DNA of 6,743 nucleotides from an uncultured Arcanobacterium sp. (GTDB lineage Bacteria; Actinomycetota; Actinomycetes; Actinomycetales; Actinomycetaceae), in NCBI RefSeq assembly GCF_947253055.1, contig NZ_CAMXYE010000076.1, positions 1 through 6,743 on the forward strand, read 5' to 3'. Positions 1 through 5,352 of the stretch are shown here, piece by piece. Each line of letters begins with the position of its first letter. Position 1 is the first letter of the stretch. The translations under genes were made by a program, and so were the position numbers. The notes below the pieces were generated by a model that was given only the letters and a program-made list of their open reading frames with translations, did no database searches and had not been told where the DNA came from.

Positions 1-54
1 TTGAGGTGCTAGTCCTCGTATTAGAGGGTGGGGGTTCAAGTCCCCCTCCGCGCA
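1..54 (+). tRNA. tRNA-Leu(GAG), 3' part, 5' end outside the window
   Basis: The window opens in the anticodon loop. Bases 1-7 read TTGAGGT, with invariant U33 at base 2 and the anticodon GAG at 3-5. The 3' anticodon strand GCTAG is at 8-12. A long class II variable arm follows (CCTC 14-17 pairs with GAGG 24-27). The T arm is GGGGG 30-34, loop TTCAAGT 35-41 and CCCCC 42-46. The 3' acceptor strand TCCGCGC is at 47-53 and the discriminator A at 54. The long variable arm, A73 and the GAG anticodon fit leucine; the loop and surrounding bases resemble the E. coli tRNA-Leu(GAG) arm. The next bases are CTA, not CCA, so the CCA tail must be added after transcription, as is common in Actinobacteria. 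The acceptor 5' strand, D arm and 5' anticodon strand lie off the left edge. Confidence 0.93.
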
Positions 55-106
55 CTAACCACTTTTCCTTGATATACCAACGAAAAATGGCATTTTCAAA
101 ACGCCG

Positions 107-120
107 AAAAACGCGTTTTT
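107..120. repeat. 14-bp perfect palindrome centred on CGCG
   Basis: AAAAACGCGTTTTT is a perfect 14-bp palindrome in the AT-rich spacer between the tRNA and the terminator hairpin. The inner arms are too short and AT-rich to be a convincing stand-alone terminator. It abuts the first TGGGACA copy. Function is unknown; it could be a protein-binding site or chance in AT-rich DNA. Confidence 0.4.
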
Positions 121-192
121 GGGACACCATTGGGACAAGGAAACAGAAATCAGAAAAAATTTTGGGACATCTCCTATCAAAAAGATGTCCCA
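120..192. repeat. Cluster of TGGGACA heptamers (3 direct, 1 inverted)
   Basis: TGGGACA occurs at 120-126, 131-137 and 163-169, and inverted (TGTCCCA) at 186-192 or one base either side. The first two copies are 11 bp apart, about one helical turn. The third direct copy and the inverted copy form the stem of the terminator hairpin; the first two are not explained by it. Short direct repeats just downstream of a tRNA 3' end are a known arrangement for arm-type sites of tyrosine integrases, but no integrase gene or duplicated tRNA end is visible here. Confidence 0.5.
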
Positions 193-203
193 AAAAGTTT
201 TTT
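154..203. terminator. Bidirectional rho-independent terminator
   Basis: Bases 160-172 (ending GGGACATCT) pair perfectly with 183-195 (beginning AGATGTCCC), giving a 13-bp stem with a 10-nt loop at 173-182. On the plus strand the stem is followed by AG and six T (198-203). On the minus strand the same stem is followed by six T (complement of the A run at 154-159). It therefore has the form of an intrinsic terminator in both directions, which fits its place between the rightward tRNA-Leu gene and the leftward hypothetical gene ending at 294. Confidence 0.82.
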
Positions 204-293
204 AGTAAATTTTAGCTAGCAGAAAACTTCTTTCAGCTTATCAATGCGAGTTTTCGATAAATCGCAAAGCCCGCCCCTCTCGCCTATTTTTAT

Positions 294-830
294 TTAGTAT
301 CCGGTGCTTTGCGCTCCCTCGTCATTTTTATCGCCCTCCGCATCACTATTTTGCTTTGGCATATCTCCGCTCCAGGCATCTTCGATATCGTCACTAATCG
401 TAAGATCCAGCAATGCCACCGATAGGTCATCTAAACGCTCATGCAGCCGCGCTACTTCAGCCTTGCGTCTTTTTTCACTCATCGCCGCAAGCAGCGGAAG
501 CGAATTCTCTAAAGCTCCAATCTCACTGCGCCAAAAGCGCACTTGTGCTGCTATTTCCGGTGTATTAGCGGAGGCGTAGAGATAGGTGGTCTGCTCGCGC
601 AGCATAGCTATCCTTTGGGCCAGATTTTCTCCCGTACGCGTTTTCTTATTCTGTGCCGTGCGGCGAATTCTTTTCTCGAGTTTTTGGCGCAAATCCGGAT
701 TTTCGGCAAGCAATTTTCGTATCTCTGGCCCGTATTTACGCAGTATTTTAAAAAGAGCTGGCCCAGCTATACTAGCTATCCTTATAAGTGCCCGCATATT
801 CCACATTTTATTTCCGCCTCTCAATTTCAC
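294..830 (-). CDS. Hypothetical charged helical protein, 178 aa
   Basis: I do not recognise this family. The predicted protein has three visible parts. Residues about 13-65 are strongly basic, with a short hydrophobic stretch (ALIRIASIAGPALFKIL, 14-30) and then KYGPEIRKLLAENPDL. Residues about 68-145 are helical and coiled-coil-like with alternating charges. The tail from about 146 is acidic and low in complexity (DDIEDAW, then D/E/N/G-rich). There is no clear signal peptide or full membrane helix; the N-terminal hydrophobic patch could be an amphipathic helix. The start is uncertain: the GTG at 830 has AAGGGG five bases upstream, while the ATG at 806 (residue 9) has AGAGG ten bases upstream, and the ATG at residue 12 is also possible. 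It is divergent from trmL and ends facing the bidirectional terminator. The long consistent frame and charge pattern support a real gene; the function is unknown. Confidence 0.72.
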   Translation of the reverse strand: MKLRGGNKMWNMRALIRIASIAGPALFKILRKYGPEIRKLLAENPDLRQKLEKRIRRTAQNKKTRTGENLAQRIAMLREQTTYLYASANTPEIAAQVRFWRSEIGALENSLPLLAAMSEKRRKAEVARLHERLDDLSVALLDLTISDDIEDAWSGDMPKQNSDAEGDKNDEGAQSTGY

Positions 831-844
831 AGTTTCCCCTTCTC

Positions 845-850
845 ATTCTA
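845..850 (-). promoter_or_regulatory. Candidate -10 box for the hypothetical gene
   Basis: Read on the minus strand, this is TAGAAT, a good match to the sigma-70 type -10 consensus. Transcription would start near 838. That would leave almost no leader for the GTG at 830 and about 32 nt for the ATG at 806. No convincing -35 hexamer is seen. It sits back to back with the trmL promoter in a 56-bp divergent region. Confidence 0.45.
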
Positions 851-874
851 CAAGCATATACGCAGCTTTTGCGT

Positions 875-880
875 TACTCT
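875..880 (+). promoter_or_regulatory. Candidate -10 box for leaderless trmL mRNA
   Basis: TACTCT fits the TANNNT form of actinobacterial -10 boxes and is followed by exactly 6 nt before the GTG at 887. That places the start codon at or next to the expected transcription start. No Shine-Dalgarno sequence lies upstream of the GTG, so leaderless initiation explains the start well. No clear -35 element is visible. Confidence 0.6.
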
Positions 881-886
881 GAATAA

Positions 887-1363
887 GTGCTGCATATAGT
901 ATTCCATGAACCAAAAATACCGGGAAATACCGGAAATGCGATTCGCCTAGCGGCTTGTAGCGGAGCATGTCTACACCTAATCGAGCCACTTGCTTTCGAT
1001 TTTTCTGACGCTCATCTCCGTCGAGCTGGCTTGGATTATCACGACTTAGCGAAAGTAAAAATTCACCCTAATTGGGAAGAAGCAAAATCTTACTTCGGAG
1101 ATCAGCGCCGAATTTTTGCTTTTACTTCTCATACTCGCAATTCCTATGCCACTGAAAAATATCAAGATGAAGATGTACTGCTTTTCGGCACGGAACCAAC
1201 CGGTTTACCTGCTTCAGTGCTGGACGATGAGCGCATAACGAAGTTACTCCGCATTCCGATGCTGCCGGCGCGGCGTTCTTTAAACCTGGCTAATTCTGCT
1301 GCTATTGCCTTGTACGAAGCCTGGCGGCAGCTAGATTTTTTTCAGTCCGCCGAAATATCATAA
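887..1363 (+). CDS. trmL: tRNA (cytidine(34)-2'-O)-methyltransferase TrmL
   Basis: This SPOUT-superfamily enzyme transfers a methyl group from S-adenosylmethionine to the 2'-OH of the wobble nucleotide (C34, or modified U34) of certain tRNA-Leu species in the cytoplasm. At 158 aa it is the usual full length of this single-domain family. All three SpoU motifs are present: motif 1 IPGNTGNAIRLA (11-22); LRRAGLDYH (44-52), shared almost exactly with E. coli TrmL; motif 2 LLFGTEPTGLP (98-108); and motif 3 RIPMLPARRSLNLANS (122-137), which forms the trefoil-knot cofactor site. It ends in the family-typical YEAWRQL. The GTG at 887 aligns with residue 1 of E. coli TrmL. There is no ribosome binding site, and a -10-like box lies 6 nt upstream, so the mRNA is probably leaderless. 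An XRE regulator gene follows 54 bp downstream with its own likely promoter. Confidence 0.96.
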   Translation: MLHIVFHEPKIPGNTGNAIRLAACSGACLHLIEPLAFDFSDAHLRRAGLDYHDLAKVKIHPNWEEAKSYFGDQRRIFAFTSHTRNSYATEKYQDEDVLLFGTEPTGLPASVLDDERITKLLRIPMLPARRSLNLANSAAIALYEAWRQLDFFQSAEIS

Positions 1364-1368
1364 AATTA

Positions 1369-1406
1369 CCGTGTATACCCCGCCCACAAATAGCCGTGTA
1401 TACCCC
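1369..1406 (+). repeat. Two 13-bp direct repeats upstream of the XRE gene (candidate operators)
   Basis: CCGTGTATACCCC occurs at 1369-1381 and again, identical, at 1394-1406, 25 bp start to start. Each contains the self-complementary core GTATAC. Together they fill most of the 54-bp trmL-XRE gap. The second copy ends at the first base of the likely -10 box, and the gap between copies covers the expected -35 position. This arrangement suits repressor binding, most simply by the XRE protein encoded immediately downstream. That assignment is inference from position. Confidence 0.68.
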
Positions 1407-1411
1407 ATAAT
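1406..1411 (+). promoter_or_regulatory. Candidate -10 box for leaderless XRE mRNA
   Basis: CATAAT differs from TATAAT at one base and is followed by 6 nt before the GTG at 1418. No Shine-Dalgarno sequence precedes that GTG. The geometry matches that seen before trmL and glgC. A binding protein on the adjacent 13-bp repeat would overlap this box. Confidence 0.55.
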
Positions 1412-1417
1412 TGTAAC

Positions 1418-1711
1418 GTGAGCACCTATAGTCCAGCAGAAAAAATTCTCGCCTCCGCCTTGGCACAAGCCCTGCGGCGGCAACGCAAACTCATTGGAAA
1501 AACGCAAGAACAAATAGCTTTAGAAGCTGGTATTGACCGCAACCACTATCAACTCATGGAGTCGGCTCGCTCGGATCGAAGAAGCAATCGGCCTCTCAAT
1601 CCGCAGCTTTTTACTCTTTTGAAAGTTGCCCAAGTACTGGAGTGTTCACTGCTAGATTTACTCGCTGAACCGCTCTATCTTTATGCACAAGCTACCAAAA
1701 AGATACGCTGA
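1418..1711 (+). CDS. XRE/Cro-C1-type helix-turn-helix transcriptional regulator, 97 aa
   Basis: This is a small DNA-binding protein consisting almost entirely of one HTH_3 (Cro/C1) domain at about residues 13-84. Helix 1 is around LAQALRRQRKLIG (15-27), helix 2 TQEQIALEAG (29-38) and the recognition helix DRNHYQLMES (40-49). The last two helices are in LNPQLFTLLKVAQVL (60-74) and CSLLDLLAE (76-84). Between the recognition helix and helix 4 there is a longer than usual basic loop (ARSDRRSNRPLNP, 50-62), which resembles a variant I associate with actinobacterial XRE proteins. There is no ligand-binding or peptidase domain, so any control would need an additional partner or simple autorepression. 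The direct repeats immediately upstream are the obvious candidate operator. It runs the same way as trmL and converges with the SpoU gene across 49 bp. The regulated genes cannot be told from this window. Confidence 0.88.
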   Translation: MSTYSPAEKILASALAQALRRQRKLIGKTQEQIALEAGIDRNHYQLMESARSDRRSNRPLNPQLFTLLKVAQVLECSLLDLLAEPLYLYAQATKKIR

Positions 1712-1760
1712 CGCCGCCTTCTGCTTGAGCTGCCTTATCTGCCTAAACTACCAGAACTTC

Positions 1761-2633
1761 CTACACCCGCGGGCTATATATCCCCGCACTTCCTACCAGT
1801 TCCCAAGCAGCTAATGCGCCTGCTGCTGCCACGTTTAGCGAATCTATTCCATGGCACATCGGAATCATTACTTTATAGTCTGCAGCTGCTATTGTGCGCC
1901 CGCTCAAACCATCGCCTTCTGTGCCGAGAATAAGAGCTATATGAGCACTCGCAGCTGCCACTGCAGGAAGAGCAGCAAAATCTCGCAGCGAAATAGCTTC
2001 CTTATCGAGAGCTAAAGAAGCAGTAATCCAACCCGCTTCCTGTAGCTTCTTTATGCTGCGTGGCCAAGTGGATAATCGCGCCCAAGGCACTTGGAATACG
2101 CTACCCATAGATACTTTTATGGAACGCCGATAGAGCGGATCAGCACACGATGGACTCACTAAGATTCCATCTACCCCCAGCGCGGCTGCGGAACGAAAAA
2201 TTGCCCCCACATTTGTGTGGTCCACCAGGTCCTCGAGTATGAAGATAATACGCCGACCTTTTTGCTTCGCTAACTGTTCTAAGAAAGTGTCTACTTCCGG
2301 TAGTTGCGGGCGGTTCATTGCCGCTAAAGCCCCACGGTGAATACGGTAACCAGTAATTTCCTGTGTCTGCTCCTGCGAAACTACAAAAATTGGCACCGCT
2401 GCCGGTGCATAGCCAGATTTTTCGAGTAGTTCTTCAATATCTTCCACCCAGCGCGGCGCAGATAGAATAGCGCGCGGCACATGCCCCGCCGCTAAACTTC
2501 GCGCGATTACTTTCAAGCCTTCTGCCAAATAAAGACCGCGTTCAGTTTCTAGCTTTTTTCGCAGCGCCACATCGGTAAGCGAAGTAAAATCTGCTAAGCG
2601 CTTATCCGTTATTTCTGTATTTATGATGCGCAT
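1761..2633 (-). CDS. SpoU/TrmH-family RNA 2'-O-methyltransferase
   Basis: This is an S-adenosylmethionine-dependent methyltransferase that modifies a ribose 2'-OH in rRNA or tRNA; the target nucleotide cannot be read from sequence. Of its 290 aa, residues about 20-110 form the N-terminal substrate-binding region (RGLYLAEGLKVIARSL at 32-47 is characteristic), and 125-285 form the SpoU catalytic knot. Motif 1 is DHTNVGAIFRSA (138-149), motif 2 LILGTEGDGLS (234-244) and motif 3 IPM with DSLNVAAAGALAAWEL (257-279). The order and spacing are those of two-domain COG0566 proteins, a different subfamily from TrmL. The ATG at 2633 lacks a convincing Shine-Dalgarno sequence at normal spacing. The gene begins 27 bp after glgA ends on the same strand, so cotranscription with glgA is likely, although the functions are not obviously linked. 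It converges with the XRE gene. Confidence 0.93.
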   Translation of the reverse strand: MRIINTEITDKRLADFTSLTDVALRKKLETERGLYLAEGLKVIARSLAAGHVPRAILSAPRWVEDIEELLEKSGYAPAAVPIFVVSQEQTQEITGYRIHRGALAAMNRPQLPEVDTFLEQLAKQKGRRIIFILEDLVDHTNVGAIFRSAAALGVDGILVSPSCADPLYRRSIKVSMGSVFQVPWARLSTWPRSIKKLQEAGWITASLALDKEAISLRDFAALPAVAAASAHIALILGTEGDGLSGRTIAAADYKVMIPMCHGIDSLNVAAAGALAAWELVGSAGIYSPRV

Positions 2634-2660
2634 CGAGAAATTTTCTACTTCTCTCCGCTC

Positions 2661-3884
2661 TTATCGGGAAAGAATATCTCGGTAAAATTCCATAGTCCGC
2701 TCGCCGATAGTTTCCCAGGCAAAATGTTCTTCTACCCGTTTTCTTCCTGCTTGCCCCATCTCTTTAGCTCGTTGCGGATTGGTACACATCTCCGTAAGCG
2801 ACTGCGCTAAATCTTTTTCGAACTTATCCGGATTTAACGGTGTACCCGTGCCGTCGTTCACCTGCTCAATAGGTACTAAAGTGCCAGTAACTCCGTCTTC
2901 AATGCAATCAGGAATACCTCCCGTCGCCGTCCCTACTACTGGCAAACCCACCGCCATCGCCTCTAAATTCACTATTCCAAGCGGTTCATAAATCGAAGGA
3001 GTAACGAATACGGTAGAGCACGCTTCCAACTGCACAATACGGGCATGGGGCAGATGATCTTCAATCCAAACAATTCCAGAACGCTTTTTTTGTAAATCAG
3101 CCACTAAATGGCGAGTTTCTTCTGCTATTTCCGGCGTATCGGGAGCTCCCGCGCAGAGAATTACTTGAATATCGCTCGGTATCTGCGCCAAAGCCCGCAA
3201 CAATCCCGGCACTCCTTTTTGCCGAGTAATGCGCCCCACGAAAACGATAGTAGGTTTATCCGGATTTAGACCATAAGTAGTGAAATACTTTCGCGCCTCT
3301 TCCCACTCAGCTATGCTTTGCGGAGCTTTCCAATCTTCTAAATCAATACCGTTGTGAATCACTCGCACCCGCTCCGGATCGATTGCTGGATAGCATCGCA
3401 AAATATCGGAGCGCATCGCATGCGATACGGCCACAATACCGGCCGCATTTTCGTAGGCAGTCTTTTCCACCCACGAAGAGACCTCATATCCCCCACCTAA
3501 CTGCTCGCGCTTCCATGGGCGCAAAGGCTCGAGGGAATGTGCCGAAATTACGTGCGGAATGCCGTGCAGCATTGCTCCAATATGCCCGCCCATATTGGCA
3601 TACCAGGTATGGGAATGCACAATATCGGCCCCAGCCACATCATTAGCCATCTGCAAATCGACTCCGAGAGTACGGAGAGCAGAATTAGCATTCTTAAGCT
3701 CGTGCGGGTAATCGTATCCTTGTACTTTAACGCCAGGAACTTCTTCTTTTAGCCGCGGTCCATCAAAAGCGTGTACCCGCACTTCGGCATGGTTTTTCAG
3801 CACCTTAGCTAATTCCGTCACATGGACTCCGGCGCCTCCGTAGACGAAAGGCGGAAATTCACGAGTCAATAAATCTACTCTCAT
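2661..3884 (-). CDS. glgA: GT4 ADP-glucose glycosyltransferase, actinobacterial GlgA / GlgM type (glycogen or alpha-maltose-1-phosphate synthase)
   Basis: This GT-B glycosyltransferase uses ADP-glucose to build alpha-1,4-glucan. At 407 aa with GT4 motifs it belongs to the Corynebacterium/Mycobacterium-type GlgA, not the longer GT5 GlgA of E. coli. The mycobacterial member (Rv1212c, GlgM) makes alpha-maltose-1-phosphate from ADP-glucose and glucose-1-phosphate for the GlgE pathway. The N-terminal Rossmann half has REFPPFVYGGAGVHVTELA (8-26), HSHTWYANMGGH (90-101) and SAHSLEPLRPWK (114-125). The C-terminal half has FVGRITRQKG (215-224; R218 and K223 expected to contact the nucleotide-sugar phosphates) and the E-x7-E retaining-transferase motif E300-E308 in YEPLGIVNLEAM. 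No signal peptide is seen, so it is cytoplasmic. AGGAG lies six bases upstream of the ATG. It is divergent from glgC, whose product is its substrate, and is followed by the SpoU gene. Which of the two activities applies is inferred only from family. Confidence 0.94.
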   Translation of the reverse strand: MRVDLLTREFPPFVYGGAGVHVTELAKVLKNHAEVRVHAFDGPRLKEEVPGVKVQGYDYPHELKNANSALRTLGVDLQMANDVAGADIVHSHTWYANMGGHIGAMLHGIPHVISAHSLEPLRPWKREQLGGGYEVSSWVEKTAYENAAGIVAVSHAMRSDILRCYPAIDPERVRVIHNGIDLEDWKAPQSIAEWEEARKYFTTYGLNPDKPTIVFVGRITRQKGVPGLLRALAQIPSDIQVILCAGAPDTPEIAEETRHLVADLQKKRSGIVWIEDHLPHARIVQLEACSTVFVTPSIYEPLGIVNLEAMAVGLPVVGTATGGIPDCIEDGVTGTLVPIEQVNDGTGTPLNPDKFEKDLAQSLTEMCTNPQRAKEMGQAGRKRVEEHFAWETIGERTMEFYRDILSR

Positions 3885-3890
3885 TTCCTT

Positions 3891-3895
3891 CTCCT
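3891..3895 (-). promoter_or_regulatory. Ribosome binding site of glgA
   Basis: Read on the minus strand this is AGGAG, six bases before the ATG at 3884, within a longer purine run (AGGAGAAGGAA). It is the clearest canonical Shine-Dalgarno sequence in the window and fixes the glgA start. It implies that the glgA mRNA has a real leader, unlike the probable leaderless mRNAs nearby. A weak minus-strand -10 candidate (TAGACT, complement of 3922-3927) would give a leader of about 30 nt. Confidence 0.8.
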
Positions 3896-3957
3896 AAATT
3901 ATCCCTACTCTCAACTTCTTCAGTCTACGTGATGCAGCTGAGAAAAACGCAGATATG

Positions 3958-3984
3958 AATTAGCGAAAGTGAAAATAGCTAATT
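3958..3984. promoter_or_regulatory. Inverted repeat in the glgA-glgC divergent region (possible operator)
   Basis: AATTAGC (3958-3964) and GCTAATT (3978-3984) form perfect 7-bp arms around a 13-bp centre. It lies roughly midway in the 200-bp spacer between two divergent genes of one pathway, about 90 bp upstream of the glgC -10 box. That position suits a shared regulator, but the region is AT-rich and chance is possible. The rest of the spacer (3896-4072) contains A/T tracts and no gene that I can support. Confidence 0.35.
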
Positions 3985-4072
3985 TTTACGGGATAGAAAC
4001 TGCGATGAAAAAGCAAAGTTAAAAAAATGAAAAATATCTGTGATGTGCACCCTATTTTTTCTGCTTTTGGGG

Positions 4073-4078
4073 TATGGT
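4073..4078 (+). promoter_or_regulatory. Candidate -10 box for leaderless glgC mRNA
   Basis: TATGGT fits TANNNT and is followed by exactly 6 nt before the glgC ATG at 4085. The bases just upstream of the ATG contain no ribosome binding site. The T-run and TTTTGGGG before the box contain no obvious -35 hexamer. Confidence 0.6.
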
Positions 4079-4084
4079 TGAAGT

Positions 4085-5329
4085 ATGACTAAGAAACCCC
4101 ATGTACTTGCAATTGTGCTCGCCGGAGGAGAAGGAAAGCGACTCATGCCGCTGACTGCCGACCGGGCAAAACCAGCTGTGCCCTTTGGCGGTATTTATCG
4201 GCTAATTGATTTTGCACTCTCGAATATCGTAAATTCTGGATATTTAAAGACGGTAGTGCTCACTCAATATAAATCACATTCACTTGACCGCCATATTGCC
4301 CAAACTTGGCGGATGTCCACGCTCATCGGCAACTATATTGCCCCGGTACCGGCGCAGCAACGCAAAGGTAAAGATTGGTTTCTTGGCTCGGCTAACGCCG
4401 TCTACCAGTCAATGAATGTAATTGAAGACGAAAAACCCGATATAGTCCTAATTACCGGTGCAGATAATATCTACCGGATGGATTTTTCCCAGATGATTGC
4501 CCAGCATGTTGAAAGTGGAGCCGGGCTCACTATTGCGGGAATTCGCCAGCCACTCGAACTTTCCAGTGCTTTTGGCGTGATCGACACGGACCCCACTGAT
4601 GTAAAGAAAGTACGAGAATTTTTAGAGAAGCCGACCAGCTGCACAGGACTGCCGGATTCTCCAAATGAAATTCTTGCTTCGATGGGAAATTACGTATTCA
4701 CCACCGAAGCCCTGGTAGAAGCCCTCCACAAAGATGCAGAAGACGATAGTTCTGCCCACGACATGGGAGGAAATATTGTGCCGGCCTTCGTAGAGCGCGG
4801 CGATTGCGGAGTATATGACTTCACCTTCAACGAAATCCCGGGTGCTACCGAGCGTGATTGCAACTATTGGCGCGATGTCGGCACTATCGACGCTTTCTTT
4901 GAAGCGAATATGGATCTTATTTCGGTGAGCCCGATTTTCAATCTTTATAATCGGGAATGGCCCCTTCTCACCGGCTACACCGGTCTCCCGCCTGCAAAAT
5001 TCGTGTATGGCCACCACGAGCGCTTAGGGCACGCACTAGATTCCATAATTTCTCCCGGAGTGATTATCTCCGGCGGTGAAGTAATGGGCTCAGTACTTTC
5101 TCCTTTCGTACGCGTAAATTCTTGGTCTTCGGTACGAAATTCAGTACTTTTCGACAATGTACAAGTTGGAAGAAATGCAGTGGTGACAAACGCCATCGTG
5201 GATAAGAACGTCATAATTGAAGAAGGAGCCCAGCTAGGCGTGGATTTAGAGCGTGATAAAGAGCGCGGATTCCACGTAAGCGAGGGGGGAATTGTAGTAG
5301 TGCCGAAAGGCATGCACGTAGAGAAATAA
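4085..5329 (+). CDS. glgC: Glucose-1-phosphate adenylyltransferase (ADP-glucose pyrophosphorylase)
   Basis: GlgC catalyses ATP + glucose-1-phosphate to ADP-glucose + pyrophosphate, the first committed and usually allosterically controlled step of bacterial glycogen synthesis. At 414 aa it is full length for the family. The N-terminal nucleotidyltransferase domain (about 6-270) carries LAGGEGKRLMPLT (12-24), RAKPAVPFGG (27-36), the ITGADNIYRMD metal/catalytic segment (123-133, with D127), FLEKP (179-183, with the glucose-1-phosphate-binding lysine region), SMGNYVF and the YWRDVGT signature near 265-271. The C-terminal part from about 300 has the hexapeptide-like I/V periodicity of the left-handed beta helix (SIISPGVIISGG, then NAVVTNAIVDKNVIIEEGA). 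It ends in the family-typical GIVVVPKG. The ATG at 4085 has no Shine-Dalgarno sequence, and a -10-like box 6 nt upstream suggests a leaderless mRNA. It is divergent from glgA, which uses its product. Confidence 0.98.
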   Translation: MTKKPHVLAIVLAGGEGKRLMPLTADRAKPAVPFGGIYRLIDFALSNIVNSGYLKTVVLTQYKSHSLDRHIAQTWRMSTLIGNYIAPVPAQQRKGKDWFLGSANAVYQSMNVIEDEKPDIVLITGADNIYRMDFSQMIAQHVESGAGLTIAGIRQPLELSSAFGVIDTDPTDVKKVREFLEKPTSCTGLPDSPNEILASMGNYVFTTEALVEALHKDAEDDSSAHDMGGNIVPAFVERGDCGVYDFTFNEIPGATERDCNYWRDVGTIDAFFEANMDLISVSPIFNLYNREWPLLTGYTGLPPAKFVYGHHERLGHALDSIISPGVIISGGEVMGSVLSPFVRVNSWSSVRNSVLFDNVQVGRNAVVTNAIVDKNVIIEEGAQLGVDLERDKERGFHVSEGGIVVVPKGMHVEK

Positions 5330-5339
5330 AAATCTGTAA

Positions 5340-5351
5340 AGAAAATTTTCT
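5340..5351. repeat. 12-bp perfect palindrome between glgC and serB
   Basis: AGAAAATTTTCT is a perfect 12-bp palindrome in the 39-bp glgC-serB gap. It ends five bases before the likely serB -10 box, so it occupies the -35/-10 spacer. It is all but GC-free in the centre and lacks a following T run, so it is not a convincing terminator for glgC. A protein-binding site is possible; chance in AT-rich DNA is the alternative. Confidence 0.45.
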
Positions 5352-5352
5352 C

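Noticed and set aside
6..215. Plus-strand open frame of 69 codons at the left end
   Set aside because: It begins inside the tRNA-Leu gene and runs through the palindrome and terminator hairpin. The product is basic low-complexity sequence with no family resemblance, and there is no ribosome binding site.
304..899. Three overlapping plus-strand open frames (304-579, 543-899, 586-882) opposite the hypothetical gene
   Set aside because: They are antisense to the 178-aa gene, and their products are Ser/Phe/Cys-rich in the way expected from reading a charged helical gene backwards. No start signals are evident.
1712..1760. Terminator between the convergent XRE and SpoU genes
   Set aside because: No stem of useful length followed by a T run on either strand could be found in this 49-bp gap.
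2779..3752. Plus-strand open frames antisense to glgA (2779-2991, 3383-3646, 3537-3752)
   Set aside because: glgA on the minus strand is unmistakable and complete; these frames have no domain or initiation signal.
4622..5313. Minus-strand open frames antisense to glgC (4622-5017 and 4975-5313)
   Set aside because: They lie wholly within the well-conserved glgC and have no recognisable motifs.
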